A stretch of 64,000 nucleotides of DNA from NCBI RefSeq assembly GCF_036711975.1, contig NC_091971.1, forward strand, positions 12,097,501-12,161,500, written 5' to 3'. Below, in pieces: positions 12,000 through 23,344 of the stretch. Made by a program: the position numbers and the translations under genes. Source of the stretch: Onthophagus taurus (taxonomy: Eukaryota > Arthropoda > Insecta > Coleoptera > Scarabaeidae). The notes beneath the pieces are model-generated. The model made no database searches. It was not told where the DNA came from and worked only from the letters and a program-made list of their open reading frames with translations. How positions within the stretch are numbered: position 1 is the stretch's first letter; every line of letters begins with the position of its first letter.

Positions 12000-13600
12000 T
12001 TGATTTGGAAGGAATAACCCCTATATTTTCACCGAATAAAACTTCAGAACCAGATGGGATCATGTCTTATTACAAAGACATTTGCGGGATCCATAAACTC
12101 TTTCTCACCTGAAAAGAATACTTCAATTACATCTAATGCTTCGCTTTCAATCCTCAATCCCAAATTTAGAAAAGAAAAGACTTACTTCCGAACTCATTTC
12201 AACCAATTACTCTTCCTCATTCTTATTACATTACGATTTTCTCTTACCAAAATCATTACACTTCTAACGACAATACAAAACTTTCTATAGCATAGAAGAT
12301 GCTTTGCTAAAGTCAAACCTAATAAGGAGGTGTCCATAAGATAGAGTGTTATTCTCGTTATTGTAGCTCCTCATCCTGGATAACCTGATTAAGTAATGTT
12401 TCAAAACGTTTTACAACCCAACTGCTTAATTTCAGACATTGAAAAACTATTTAAAAGTATTGTTCATCATTAGTGTTGGTAGTTCTATGGTTCATACTCA
12501 TTTTTTGAAAGTTAATTAATATAAATCATTCAATCGTGTATTTATACGGATTTCTGTAAAGCGTTTAACAAATTGAATCATGCAACACTCCTATCTCAAC
12601 TAGAAGGGTATAATTTGTCAAATTGGCTGCTACCGTGGTTGGCATCATATATTTCCGATAGATGTCAAGTTGTAAAAATTAATAATTATACTTCTAACTT
12701 CGCCTTAGTTACTTCTGGTGTACCTCAAGGATGTCACTTGGGTCCGGTGTTGTTCATGGTCTACATTAACAATATTCACGAATGTTTTCATCACAGTAAA
12801 TTTTTTCTTTACGCTGATGACTGCAAAATATTTACTAAAGTTCAGTCAACTTCTGAATGTGTTAAATTTCAAGATGATCTTAATCGTTTGCAAAATTACT
12901 GCATGAAGAAATTTTCTTTATCTACGACTGCTTGGATAAGTCATCATTACCGCACTCATTTGAGGTGATCTGAGTTACGTAATGAAGTGCATTACCGCAC
13001 TGGTTTCATTACGTAACGCATTTTTAACCTAATCAGAACAGACTTAATTTATTGAAACGAGCAACAATACAAAAGAAAAAGTGCTATCTACTTACAGAGA
13101 AACAATACTATTTATTATAAACATTAATTGTTATGTTTTTCCATTTCAAAACACTTATTCCAGATGAGTAAACATGTTGAAACTGACAATTCAAAATTGA
13201 CAACAATCATTTCAAAATATTTTTATAAATGTCAAATAGACTTTTTTAAAGAAATTGATTTTTTAGTAATTTTTAGCACTCGTGTAATTACACCACTCGG
13301 TCTACGACCTCGTCGTGCAATTCTCCACACTCATACTGTAATTATGTTTCTAGCCCACTTGTAATATAAATAACTATTATCGCATACATAATACGTTCAG
13401 CAGAAAAAGACTACAGACTTGGATCAGAGTCCTTGAGAGTTACTTCTAGTCTAACGGATCTGGGCATCGCTTTTCAACAATCATTCGGCAGAACTATTCT
13501 CTAAGGCTAATAGGTTTTTCGGTTACATCATCAGACTTCCCAGAACTTTTGTTAAGCTACAATGTATAAGGTCCTTATACATGGCCTATATAAATAATTG
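12000..13600 (+). pseudogene. jockey/CR1-like reverse transcriptase relic
   Basis: This is a broken non-LTR retrotransposon ORF2. Near 12015-12090 the translation gives NKTSEPDGI, an early reverse-transcriptase motif. From 12540 it is open: YTDFCKAFNKLNH, then SGVPQGCHLGPVLFMVYIN and FLYADDCKIF with the catalytic Y-A-D-D at about 12805-12830. After a frame break, 13400-13560 gives LGSESLRVTSSLTDLGIAF and a KANRFFGYIIR stretch typical of the region after the RT domain. There is no endonuclease domain, and stops are present. A diverged second copy of the 12.0-12.3 kb part lies at 15.83-16.13 kb. It encodes no working protein. Confidence 0.85.
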
Positions 13601-15200
13601 TTTCATACTGATTTTGTTTATACATTTAGTTTTGACATCGCATGGCTCGAGCACTCTATGTTGAATAACTCTAAAGACTTTCTGTTTTTTCTTTTTATCC
13701 ATTTCACATGCAGAAATTACTGTTTTCTTGTATTAGCATGTAAGCAGTCTTGACAATTACTTTGATTCAGAGTTTGACCATGTTAAAATGTGGACAGTAT
13801 AGTTATCCTCGGAAAGTAAAAGATGTAGTTGCTATTTATGGCAGTTTAATTTCATTATGTCAAATAGATCATACACTAATTTTTAATGAAAAGGGTTATT
13901 TTGGAAAAAATCCAGAGATGTGTCTAAAATTCATAAATCCGTTTGGGTCATAAAGATCGCAAAGAGATTTTCTTTGGAGCTATTAACCATATTCCTGTTT
14001 ATTGGAAGGCCGATAAGAAAGCGTGGGTTGGGTTGGTGCTACAATATTTTGCAAACCTTTTGAAACGCTTTTGTTAACTGTCATTGACTCTAATTATCCT
14101 TAAAATCTGCAGTACAAGAATATCTAACAATAAGTTACATTTTTGCAAATCGAACTTTTTAGAACTAACAAAAATAGATATTCTTGTTAAAATCTTTTTA
14201 TTTCGATTTTCTCACAGTCTCAGTAAACTTAAAATATCTCATTTCAAGTTCGGGATTAAGTATATCCAACAGCTGGACTTTCTCGAGCTAAAATTTAAAA
14301 TATGCGACCCCCGCTTATTGCCGGGGAAATAAACGCGGTGAGAATCTCATTTAGCCGAGATAATAGAGCGCAGAATACATTTGCATACGCATTTCAATAC
14401 GGGGTCGCATTTGGTTTAAATAATGATACCCGTACAGTGATTTTTGCTTAACTAAAAAATAATAACAAAAACATTATTTTAACACGATCTTATACAATCG
14501 GTTATTTTCTAGTACGAAATTGTATATTGTAGGAAATTGGTGGCAGCTGCACATAGCGTGACACAAACATTAACCGGAATTTATAAGGATTACAACGAAG
14601 ATTCATTACCTGTGACAACTTTAGTTTAAAACAATTTAAAACAAAAAAAATTAAAACATTTACTATTAACATTTTGTAACAATCCCAAGTAATTTTCATC
14701 TTTTGGCTATTTTCCCAAACCCCAACTTACCAGTTAGTCAAAATCCAGAAATTAGATTATTAAATTAACGAGGCATCGTAGCGTGTAAAATACACGTCAT
14801 AATTCCAATTCACTTTGTGTTTTAATAGAGCAATTGGATTGTCGCGTTCATATTCAACGTAATAGTAAGCAAAACGTGTAAGTTACGGTTTAATTTCGAT
14901 GTCGGCGCCGTCAAACCGGATCTCTATTTTGACGAGAATGCGGGAAAAGTTCTCCCAGTAATATTCGAAGTACTAAAATTAGGCCGACGCCGTTAAAACC
15001 ATCGTATAAATTTGCGGGAACGTTCTCGAAAATACGTAAATTTCAAATTGAATTAGGAGTTTAAAGCACCCGGCTCGTTATTTTCTAGGTACGTTCTTGT
15101 GCTACGGCCAATTTGGCGATTTATGTATTTTATCGTTTTGTTGGATCTCTTGTATTGGATTGCTATTTTAAACCCTCTATGGATTTTCTTTCAAAAATGC
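13601..15200. other. no gene recognised
   Basis: Short open frames (13750-13953 and 14084-14332, plus) carry no motif I know. The segment 14340-15130 is less AT-rich and non-repetitive within the window. Nothing further can be supported. Confidence 0.4.
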
Positions 15201-15659
15201 TCTAACCGATGTTAAACCGGATTTATTACTTAGGTACTACACTTCAAGTACTTTATTGAAGACATTTTTATATATAAAATATTTTCTTTTCAATATTCTT
15301 CTTTTGGTAAAAATGGTGGAGGAGCCGGTTACTTCAATATTTAATCCAATTAATTTTTTTTCCACTTGAAATCCTACAAAATTATACTCATATTTACAAA
15401 TTTAAGAATGTTTTAGCGAGTATTTCTTTTCCCAACATACCTTGACTTTAATTTAATAAGATTACTAAAACCACAGCAATTCAATAGGATCAAAAGATTC
15501 ATTCCGATCCTTATCTTTGGAATATTTTCCAGCTTATCTAGAGACTTAACTAAGCTCTGACTTTAACGAAATTGTTGGAAAATTGTAAATTGATTGGGTG
15601 AGGTGAGAGCATATTATGCAACCTTGACGAACATCTTGATATTTAAATGTCAACTGCAG
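15201..15659 (+). repeat. left copy of ~440-bp direct duplication
   Basis: About 440 bp beginning at AACCGATGTTA and ending at GTCAACTGCAG is repeated with few differences at 17956-18399. It includes the shared segment GGTAAAAATGGTGRAGGAGC, a fragment of which also recurs at about 25.87 kb. The two copies flank the third satellite block. Confidence 0.85.
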
Positions 15660-16002
15660 GCGAAATTAATTCCTACCAAGTGGTTGGAATTCAGACACGA
15701 TCCCTAAATTCACTTTGTAATCAACATCTAGAAAATGGACCAAAAGACACTTGCTGCTTTTTGCCACCTAATCTTTAGTTGGGTTTGTCAAAAATTAAGT
15801 AATAAAATATTGACATTTCAGCGAATAAGTATTATATTTTCACCGCATATAACTTCATGACCAGATGAGATCATGTCTTGTTACAATGACGTTTCCAAGA
15901 TCTATAAACTCTTTTTCACCTGAGATATTCAATTACAGCCAATGCTTCGCTTTGTACCGATACGATGGCATAAAGTTTTTATGAGCTGCAATCCTAAATT
16001 CA

Positions 16003-16170
16003 GAAAAGAAAAATACTTTCTTCATTTCAACTAATTGCTCTACTTCATTCTTATTACATTACGGATTTCTGCTTACCAAAATCATTAGACCTCTAACGAC
16101 AAGGTGAAGATGCTCTTCTTTTCTCAAATCTTTGAATTAAACAATCTCTCCAAACAAGTAGGGCTAAAAT
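16003..16170 (+). pseudogene. RTE-like retrotransposon fragment (left copy, empty TTAA site)
   Basis: This is near-identical to 18400-18542 joined to 19627-19670. At 16138-16141 it has the uninterrupted TTGAATTAAACA, which is the empty target site of the piggyBac-like element found in the other copy. The fragment is cut at about 16170, where satellite block 3 begins. Confidence 0.75.
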
Positions 16171-17950
16171 GGTTCATTGGAAAGAGGACACTCTTATTAA
16201 CACTTTGGGAAATTTTCATACTCCTATTCCAAGAAATGGATTTTATACGAATTTTGAAAGCTTAATCAGCGAAAATTGCAAAATTCGAAAGAATTGTTGA
16301 TTATTTCAAAAATTTATTTCTCAAAAACTAAACGCGATTTTTCAAAACGGGTTATTACATTAAAAAGAGGATACTTTAATTAATAATTGGTAATATTTCC
16401 ACAACGATCCTTTAAGAAATTAATTTTATAGCGAATTTTGAAAATTATCGTTGAAATTGGCAATATCGAAAATTTTATCAAAACTTCAAAAGTTGTTTTC
16501 TCAAAAACTAAAAGTTATTTTTCAAAACGTGTTTGTTCATTGGAAAGAGGACACTTTTATTAACACTTTGGGAAATTTTCATACTCACATTCCAAGAAAT
16601 GGATTTTATACGAATTTTGAAAGCTTAATCAGCGAAAATTGCAAAATTCGAAAGAATTGTTGATTATTTCAAAAATTTTTTTCTCAAAAACTAAACGCGA
16701 TTTTTCAAAACGGCTTATTACATTAAAAAGAGGATACTTTAATTAATAATTGGTAATATTTCCACAACGATCCATCAAGAAATTAATTTTATAGCGAATT
16801 TTGAAAATTATCGTTGAAATTGGCAATATCGAAAATTTTATCAAAACTTCAAAAGTTGTTTTCTCAAAAACTAAAAGTTATTTTTCAAAACGTGTTTGTT
16901 CATTGGAAAGAGGACACTTTTATTAACACTTTGGAAAATTTTCATACTCATATTCCAAGAAATGGATTTTATACGAATTTTGAAAGCTTAATCAGCGAAA
17001 ATTGCAAAATTCGAAAGAATTGTTGATTATTTCAAAAATTTATTTCTCAAAAACTATACGCGATTTTTCAAAACGGCTTATTACATTAAAAAGAGGATAC
17101 TTTAATTAACAATTGGTAATATTTCCACTACAATCCTTCAAGAAATTAATTTTAATGCGAATTTTGAAAATTATCGTTGAAATTGGCAATATCGAAAATT
17201 TTATCAAAACTTCAAAAGTTGTTTTCTCAAAAACTAAAAGTCATTTTTCAAAACGTGTTTGTTCATTGGAAAGAGGACACTTTTATTAACACTTTGGGAA
17301 ATTTTCATACTCATATTCCAAGAAATGAATTTTATACGAATTTTGAAAGCTTAATCAGCGAAAATTGCAAAATTCGAAAGAATTGTTGATTATTTCAAAA
17401 ATTTATTTCTCAAAAACTAAACGCGATTTTTCAAAACGGCTTATTACATTAAAAAGAGGATACTTTAATTAATAATTGGTAATATTTCCACTACAATCCT
17501 TCAAGAAATTAATTTTATAGCGAATTTTGAAAATTATCGTTGAAATTGGCAATATCGAAAATTTTATCAAAACTTCAAAAGTTGTTTTCTCAAAAACTAA
17601 AAGTTATTTTTCAAAACGTGTTTGTTCATTGGAAAGAGGACACTTTTATTAACACTTTGGGAAATTTTCATACTCATATTCCAAGAAATGGATTTTATAC
17701 GAATTTTGAAAGCTTAATCAGCGAAAATTGCAAAATTCGAAAGAATTGTTGATTATTTCAAAAATTTATTTCTCAAAAACTAAACGCGATTTTTCAAAAC
17801 GGCTTATTACATTAAAAAGAGGATACTTTAATTAATAACTGGTAATATTTCCACTACGATCCTTCAAGAAATTAATTTTATAGCGAATTTTGAACATTAT
17901 CGTTGAAATTGGCAATATCGAAAATTTTATCAAAACTTCAAATACTGATT
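16171..17950 (+). repeat. 363-bp satellite array, block 3 (about 5 highly similar monomers)
   Basis: The clearest array in the window. The same position of consecutive monomers falls at 16451, 16814, 17177, 17540 and 17903, an exact 363-bp period, with only a few substitutions between monomers. Because 363 is a multiple of three and the copies are nearly identical, the same 70-codon open frame appears in four monomers, which I regard as incidental. This homogeneity suggests the most recent amplification in the window. Confidence 0.95.
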
Positions 17951-17955
17951 TCTCA

Positions 17956-18399
17956 ACCGATGTTATTACTTAGGTACTACACTTCAAGTACTTTATTGAA
18001 GACATTTTTATATATAAAATATTTTCTTTTCAATATTCTTCTTTTGGTAAAAATGGTGAAGGAGCCGGTTACTTCAATATTTAATCCAATTAATTTTTTT
18101 TCCACTTAAAATCCTAGAAAATTATACTCATATTTACAAATTTAAGTATGTTTTAGCGAGTATTTATTTTCCCAACATACCTTGACTTTAATTTAATAAG
18201 ATTACTAAAACCACAGCAATTCAAAAGGAACAAAAGATTCATTCCGATCCTTATCTTTGGAATATTCTCCATCTTATCTAGAGACTTAACTAAGCTCTGA
18301 CTTTAACGAAATTGTTGGAAAATTGTAGATTGAGTGGGTGAGGTGAGAGCATATTATCCAACCTTGACGAACATCTTGATATTTAAATGTCAACTGCAG
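17956..18399 (+). repeat. right copy of ~440-bp direct duplication
   Basis: Matches 15201-15659 closely through GTCAACTGCAG. It then jumps directly to the AAAAGAAAAATACTTTC segment, which in the left copy lies ~345 bp further on. Relative to the left copy, this one therefore lacks about 345 bp. Confidence 0.85.
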
Positions 18400-18542
18400 A
18401 AAAGAAAAATACTTTCTTCATTTCAACTAATTCATTCAGCTTTACTTCATTCTTATTACATTACGGATTTCTGCTTACCAAAATCATTAGACCTCTAACG
18501 ACAAGGTGAAGATGCTCTTCTTTTCTCAAATCTTTGAATTAA

Positions 18543-19626
18543 CCCTTTGTGTCCCGACGGTACTTTAAAGTACCAGTAGTTTTGAACACTAATTTTAAAC
18601 TGTAGTTATCTATTCGGCACATTTAGAGCAGTCGATACTTTCTACTATATTATTATACATCATTTTAAAGAAAAAGCTTTGAGCTTTAATTTAAAATAAG
18701 TTTCATTCCTTAATTTCAATAAATACGGCTTCCAGGAATTTTTAAATTAGCATCTTTTTTGACACTTTTAGGTTATTCGAAAATGTAAGTTTTGTTTCAA
18801 CATTTTTTTTCCCTACATTTTTGCAATCCAACCCAACAATTATAATACATCATTTTAAAGAGAAAGCTTTGAGCTTTAATTTAAAATAAGTTTCATTCCT
18901 TAATTTCAATAAAAATAGCTTCTAGGAATTTTTAAATTAGCATCTTTTTTGACACTTTTAGGTTATAAGAAATTGTAAGTTTGGTTTCAACATGTTTTTT
19001 GTCAATATTTTTCTAATCCAACACAACAATTATTATATATCATTTTAAAGAGAAAGCTTTAAACTTTAATTTAAAATAAGTTTCATTCCTTAATTTCAAT
19101 AAATACGGCTTTCAGGAATTTTTAAATTAGCATCTTTTTTGACACTTTTAGGTTATTCGAAAATGTAAGTTTTGTTTCAAAATTTTTTTTCTCTGTATTT
19201 TTCCAATCCAACCCAACAATTATTATACATCATTTTAAAGAGAAAGCTTTGAGCTTTAATTTAAAATAAGTTTCATTCCTTAATTTCAATAAATGCGGCT
19301 TCCAGGAATTTTTAAATTAGCTTCTTTTTTGACACTTTTAGGTTATACGAAAATGTTAGTTTTAACTCAATACTCTTTTTCTCAATATTTTTCTAATTCA
19401 ACCCATCGATTATTATACATCGATTTAAACAGAAAGCTTTAAGCTTCAATTTAAAACAAGTTTTATTTCTTAATTTCAATAAACACGGTTTCCAGGAATT
19501 TTTGAATTGAATTAAAATTTTATTCCAAAGGCCTTTACTGATTGTGAGTGTATTTTGATAGCGTTTTAATTCTGTCTGATTCTGTCACAAAGTTTCAAAA
19601 TGTTTGACTTCTTGGGACACAAAGGG
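18543..19626. mobile_element. non-autonomous piggyBac-like element with internal tandem repeats
   Basis: A 1084-bp insertion is flanked by TTAA on both sides (18539-18542 and 19627-19630). Its ends are inverted: CCCTTTGTGTCCC at the left and GGGACACAAAGGG at the right. The paralogous sequence at 16136-16150 has a single TTAA with no insertion, so the target-site duplication is confirmed by an empty site. TTAA targeting is the hallmark of piggyBac transposases. There is no transposase gene inside; the interior is mostly a 190-bp tandem repeat. Confidence 0.85.
18640..19530 (+). repeat. 190-bp tandem repeat inside the piggyBac-like element
   Basis: CATTTTAAAGARAAAGCTTT recurs at 18661, 18851, 19041, 19231 and (diverged) 19421, an exact 190-bp period. 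Each unit also holds TTTGACACTTTTAGGTTA and CAGGAATTTTTAAATTAG. The last unit is the most diverged. Confidence 0.92.
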
Positions 19627-20290
19627 TTAAACAACCTCTCCAAACAAGTAGGGCTAAAAATGAATCTACATAAAAATTATGAGCAACACTCAACAGGAGG
19701 TGTCCATAGACAACATCGTAATAGAAAATGTGGACCAATATACATGCTTTGGGCATACAATCAAAGTAAGCAAAAAAAACCAAACTGCCGAACTCAAACG
19801 TAGAACCCAACTAACATGGGTCGCATTTAGTAAGTTGAGCTACATCTTAAAAAAAAACACAAGATCTATGACAGCTGCATTCTTCCCGTTGTTACATAAG
19901 GTCAAGAAACAATGAGGATTACTAAAAAATCAGCAACGAAACTAAGAACAACTCAAAGAGCCTAAAATGCTAGAAATTACCTTGAGAGAAAAGATGCGAT
20001 GCACAGATATTCGGGCAAAAACGAAAATAACCAACGTTATGGGGAGAACGGCGAACCTCAAATAACAATGGGTAGAACATCTGGCTAGGAATCATGCAGA
20101 ACGGTGGAGTCATAGGATCACCTTCTGGAGGCTTAGAAGAATCAAAAAGAAATGTAGGAGGACCATAAGTGAGATGGATCGACAATATTCTATTATGGAA
20201 ACAATGGATGAGAATAGCAAACGGCAGAGAGGTATGGAAAGACGGAGATAAACAACCACAGGATGTCTAAATTTGTCAAAATTGTATTAA

Positions 20291-21850
20291 CCTACCAAAA
20301 TTTACTTTCTATAATATATTGTATCTTGGCACAATACTAGACAACAATTTTAACTTAAATGCAACACCAGCAGAATTAAATTCAAACGTACAAAAAAACT
20401 TATGTATGAGAATACTGACATTACAATATGTGTAGGTTCATATGCAACCTAACATCTCAAACATAGCTCATACAGGGACTGCATCTCTGTGTATGTACAT
20501 AGTAAGGAAGCGGTAACACACACACCTTTACCATAACATAACATGGGTTGTTTATCTGCAAGATTCATCTTCATAAACATACTTTGTTTCCCTAAATCCT
20601 AATCTTGGACGTGCACCACTATCAAATAAATGGAATAAGTCGGACACTGCACGGATCTACTCATTAAGGTTAGATAAAAGTTGTATGATATTTACATAAA
20701 GTAACTAATTTGTTTTAATATTTAATAGAATAATCATAGCAGAATGTGAAAGAGAGGAGACTGGCCACATATATGCAAGGAATTGGATGAAAACTGTCTG
20801 AATTTCTAAGATATTCTTCGATTGTATCAATCATTTTTAGTACACTGTGGTAAGATCAAAAAACAGTAACATAAGATAAATCTTAATGATAAACTGTCAT
20901 AGTTACGAACAAGACGAAGAGATGGTATTAAGCACACGCCTGTGAGCAGCATCATAAACTTTAGACAATCCCAGGTTGGTTTATGTAGTAGGAGTAATGC
21001 AAAGGAAAAATGTATAAGAAGGCCAATAAACCCCAAAAGATGTCTTAATAAGTTAGTTAAAAACCAGTAATCTCATTTAAATCCGTGGAGTGGAAAGTTT
21101 AGGATCACCCAGACATAAAAATATGCTCCAATTTGGACTGAAGAAATATGTACTTCCATTTAGTAATCCGACATTATATAGAGCCACTCTCTGACAGCTC
21201 ACAATAACATAACGGTAATTTTATACAATCATATGGTCACCATGGGTGAGCATGCCGTACTCATATACGATAATATCATTTTTGACCAGCAGTTTTTGCT
21301 TGACCAGTACCCGGTATTTATAACTGGATCGAAGGATGAGGTTGAACGGCGTATCCGAATGCATAAACCAACTCTATTTCCATTACAGAAATGGAATAAC
21401 ATCGATCAAAATGTGATTCTTACACAAACATAACTAAATGCATGTCAAGAGTTGCAAAAATGAAGACCATGAGGATAATGAGCAAAGACTTGATGGGACA
21501 TAATTAAGAACTCTGACATAAGAAACCAATGGGACCCAGGATAATGTTTAATGGTTAAGACTGCTCAAGAAATTATGTCTCACGCCAGGACAATGTCAGA
21601 TAACTACTGAAAATTGTGTTTGCAAAAATAGTTTCACTAAAAATATGGGGATAGATATTTCGAAAGCAGATCTTATCATGGAAAACATACCCAATGGTCT
21701 AGAGAGAAATTGTGGAAGAAGAAAACAATAATTGAAAGTATTCTTTAAAAAAAAGAAGACGTTTTATTTACATGATATGCAAATAATATTTTCATTAATT
21801 TCCACACAAAGCAAATATCTAATATAAACAATTATTTTGAAGCATACAAT
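20291..21850. other. no gene recognised
   Basis: An open frame at 21233-21433 (plus, 66 codons) encodes a fairly complex sequence with a KDEVERRIRMHKP stretch. I cannot place it in a family and see no flanking splice sites worth proposing. The remainder shows no recognisable features. Confidence 0.35.
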
Positions 21851-22560
21851 TCGTATTATCTGATTTGTAGCGGCTTGGATGCAAATGAGATGTTTAATGT
21901 GATTCGAATTAATTTCATTGCTTGTTTTGAGGAGTGTTTTCCAAATACAAATAATGATGGATTAAATCATCTGCGATTCAATTATAAGTTCATATGTGAC
22001 ACGTATGAAAATGTAAGATAACGATTTGTTGGTTCTGAGACAGCAGACGAAGCATCATTACTTACATGCTATCAAGTTGTCAAAACTTGAGACATATAGT
22101 AAATTTATAAACGCTTCCAGCAATAAATCCAAAACCATGTAGAGTTTGTAGACATTTTTCAGTAAAATCAAATCTCTTCCATCAATAGTTTAATACTTTT
22201 ACTAAAAGATATTCATTATCATGCTGCGCATTATCAATTTTTGATAAAGATATTTCTAAAGCTTTTGATTATGTTTCTAATAGTGTACTTCTACAAAAAC
22301 CTACCACACTATTTAACTTCAACGAGAGGAGTGTACGGCTAATTAAATTAAACCACTCGGATCGATATCACCGAGTTAGTATTGTTAACAGAGTCGTTTT
22401 TTGAAGTCTTCTTGTGCTTCATCAAGACTCAATCTTGAGTCCATTGTTATTGTTTTTATGCTTTAATTCCTATTTGTATATTGAATGTTTATTGTATGAT
22501 TATGACCCCATTTAGTCAATATGCAATGAAATCACAACAGAGCGTTGTCCATATTGTTCC
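21850..22560 (+). pseudogene. jockey-like reverse transcriptase relic
   Basis: At about 21870-22010 the translation gives LDANEMFNVIRINFIACFEECFPN, resembling the segment that precedes the RT domain in jockey elements. At 22240-22510 it gives SIFDKDISKAFDYVSNSVLLQK and later SDRYHRVSIVN and SPLLLFLCFNSY, corresponding to D-x-S-K-A-F-D, the S-D-R-x-Q-x-V strand and the G-P-L-L-F motif. The catalytic YADD region is not recognisable, and stops and deletions break the frame. Confidence 0.75.
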
Positions 22561-23344
22561 ATTATGACATTACCATTAGTGGAATTATATATTGTATGTT
22601 ATATTTGATAGAAAATATCAATAAGAAATGGCATAGTGATTTTGTTGTTGAATGTGTTCTTTGATGTAGAAGGATTTGTTCTTAGTAACATAATAAGTTG
22701 CTTACTATTATTATTAGACATAATTTTAAGTTTTTACAACCCACTCGTTTGTGCACCATTGTTGTTTTGAATGAAAAATATCAAAGACTCCCCAACTCAA
22801 ACGCCAAGCTATCATTAAAAGAAGTCAGAAATAAGGAGTTATTTAACCACAAAGATACCGAATTGGTGTCCGTTTTATATCAAGTTATCTATTATTCTTT
22901 CCATCTTTTCATAAAAATGGGGTCAACCTTCGTTTGTAATTATAAAAAAATACGGATCAAAACATTTTTAGCTTTTTAAAGCAAAATCGATGTTAAACCA
23001 ACTAAAATCCCACGGTTTACAGACGGAAATGATGCAGTTTTTTAATATTGCCAAGCCGAAACAGCATTCGAATTCGATAATTTAAAGTTCAAAGCGGCTT
23101 CGTGCAATAATACACAGAGCTGAGCGTATCCCTATGATTTACCATAAAACGAAAATGTGTTCGATATTCGTTGACAACTCAAAAATGTGACGTTTTGACT
23201 AAACGTCAGATACGTTGAACTTCTAATTCTTAATTTCATATACATACATAGATTAGAATAAATCAATTGATGTAATCAATCGGAAATAGATGCATTTTAA
23301 ATTTTATTCATAAGATATTACTGTTTCTTTAAATTTCTTTTTTA

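Larger units (their letters stand above)
18400..20290 (+). pseudogene. RTE-like non-LTR retrotransposon 3' part, interrupted by a piggyBac-like element
   Basis: Outside the insertion at 18543-19626, the translation in broken frames gives NNLSKQVGLKMNLHK, then IENVDQYTCFGHTIKVS, TAELKRRTQLTWVAFSKLSYI, REKMRCTDIRAKTKI and QWVEHLARNHAERWSHR. This order (the region C-terminal to the RT domain, with a Y-x-G-x-x-I strand and a conserved W-x-x-H-x-x-R block) is typical of RTE-type ORF2 proteins from insects. Frameshifts and stops show it is dead. The 5' part is missing. Confidence 0.8.

Noticed and set aside
12573..12968. Intact 131-codon reverse-transcriptase gene
   Set aside because: It is only the central RT part of a longer ORF2; upstream and downstream parts lie in other frames with stops.
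16451..17752. Four nearly identical 70-codon frames, one per satellite monomer, as a conserved small-protein family
   Set aside because: The conservation follows from near-identical 363-bp DNA units (363 is divisible by three). The frame is broken in older blocks and has no start context or signal, so it is a by-product of the array.
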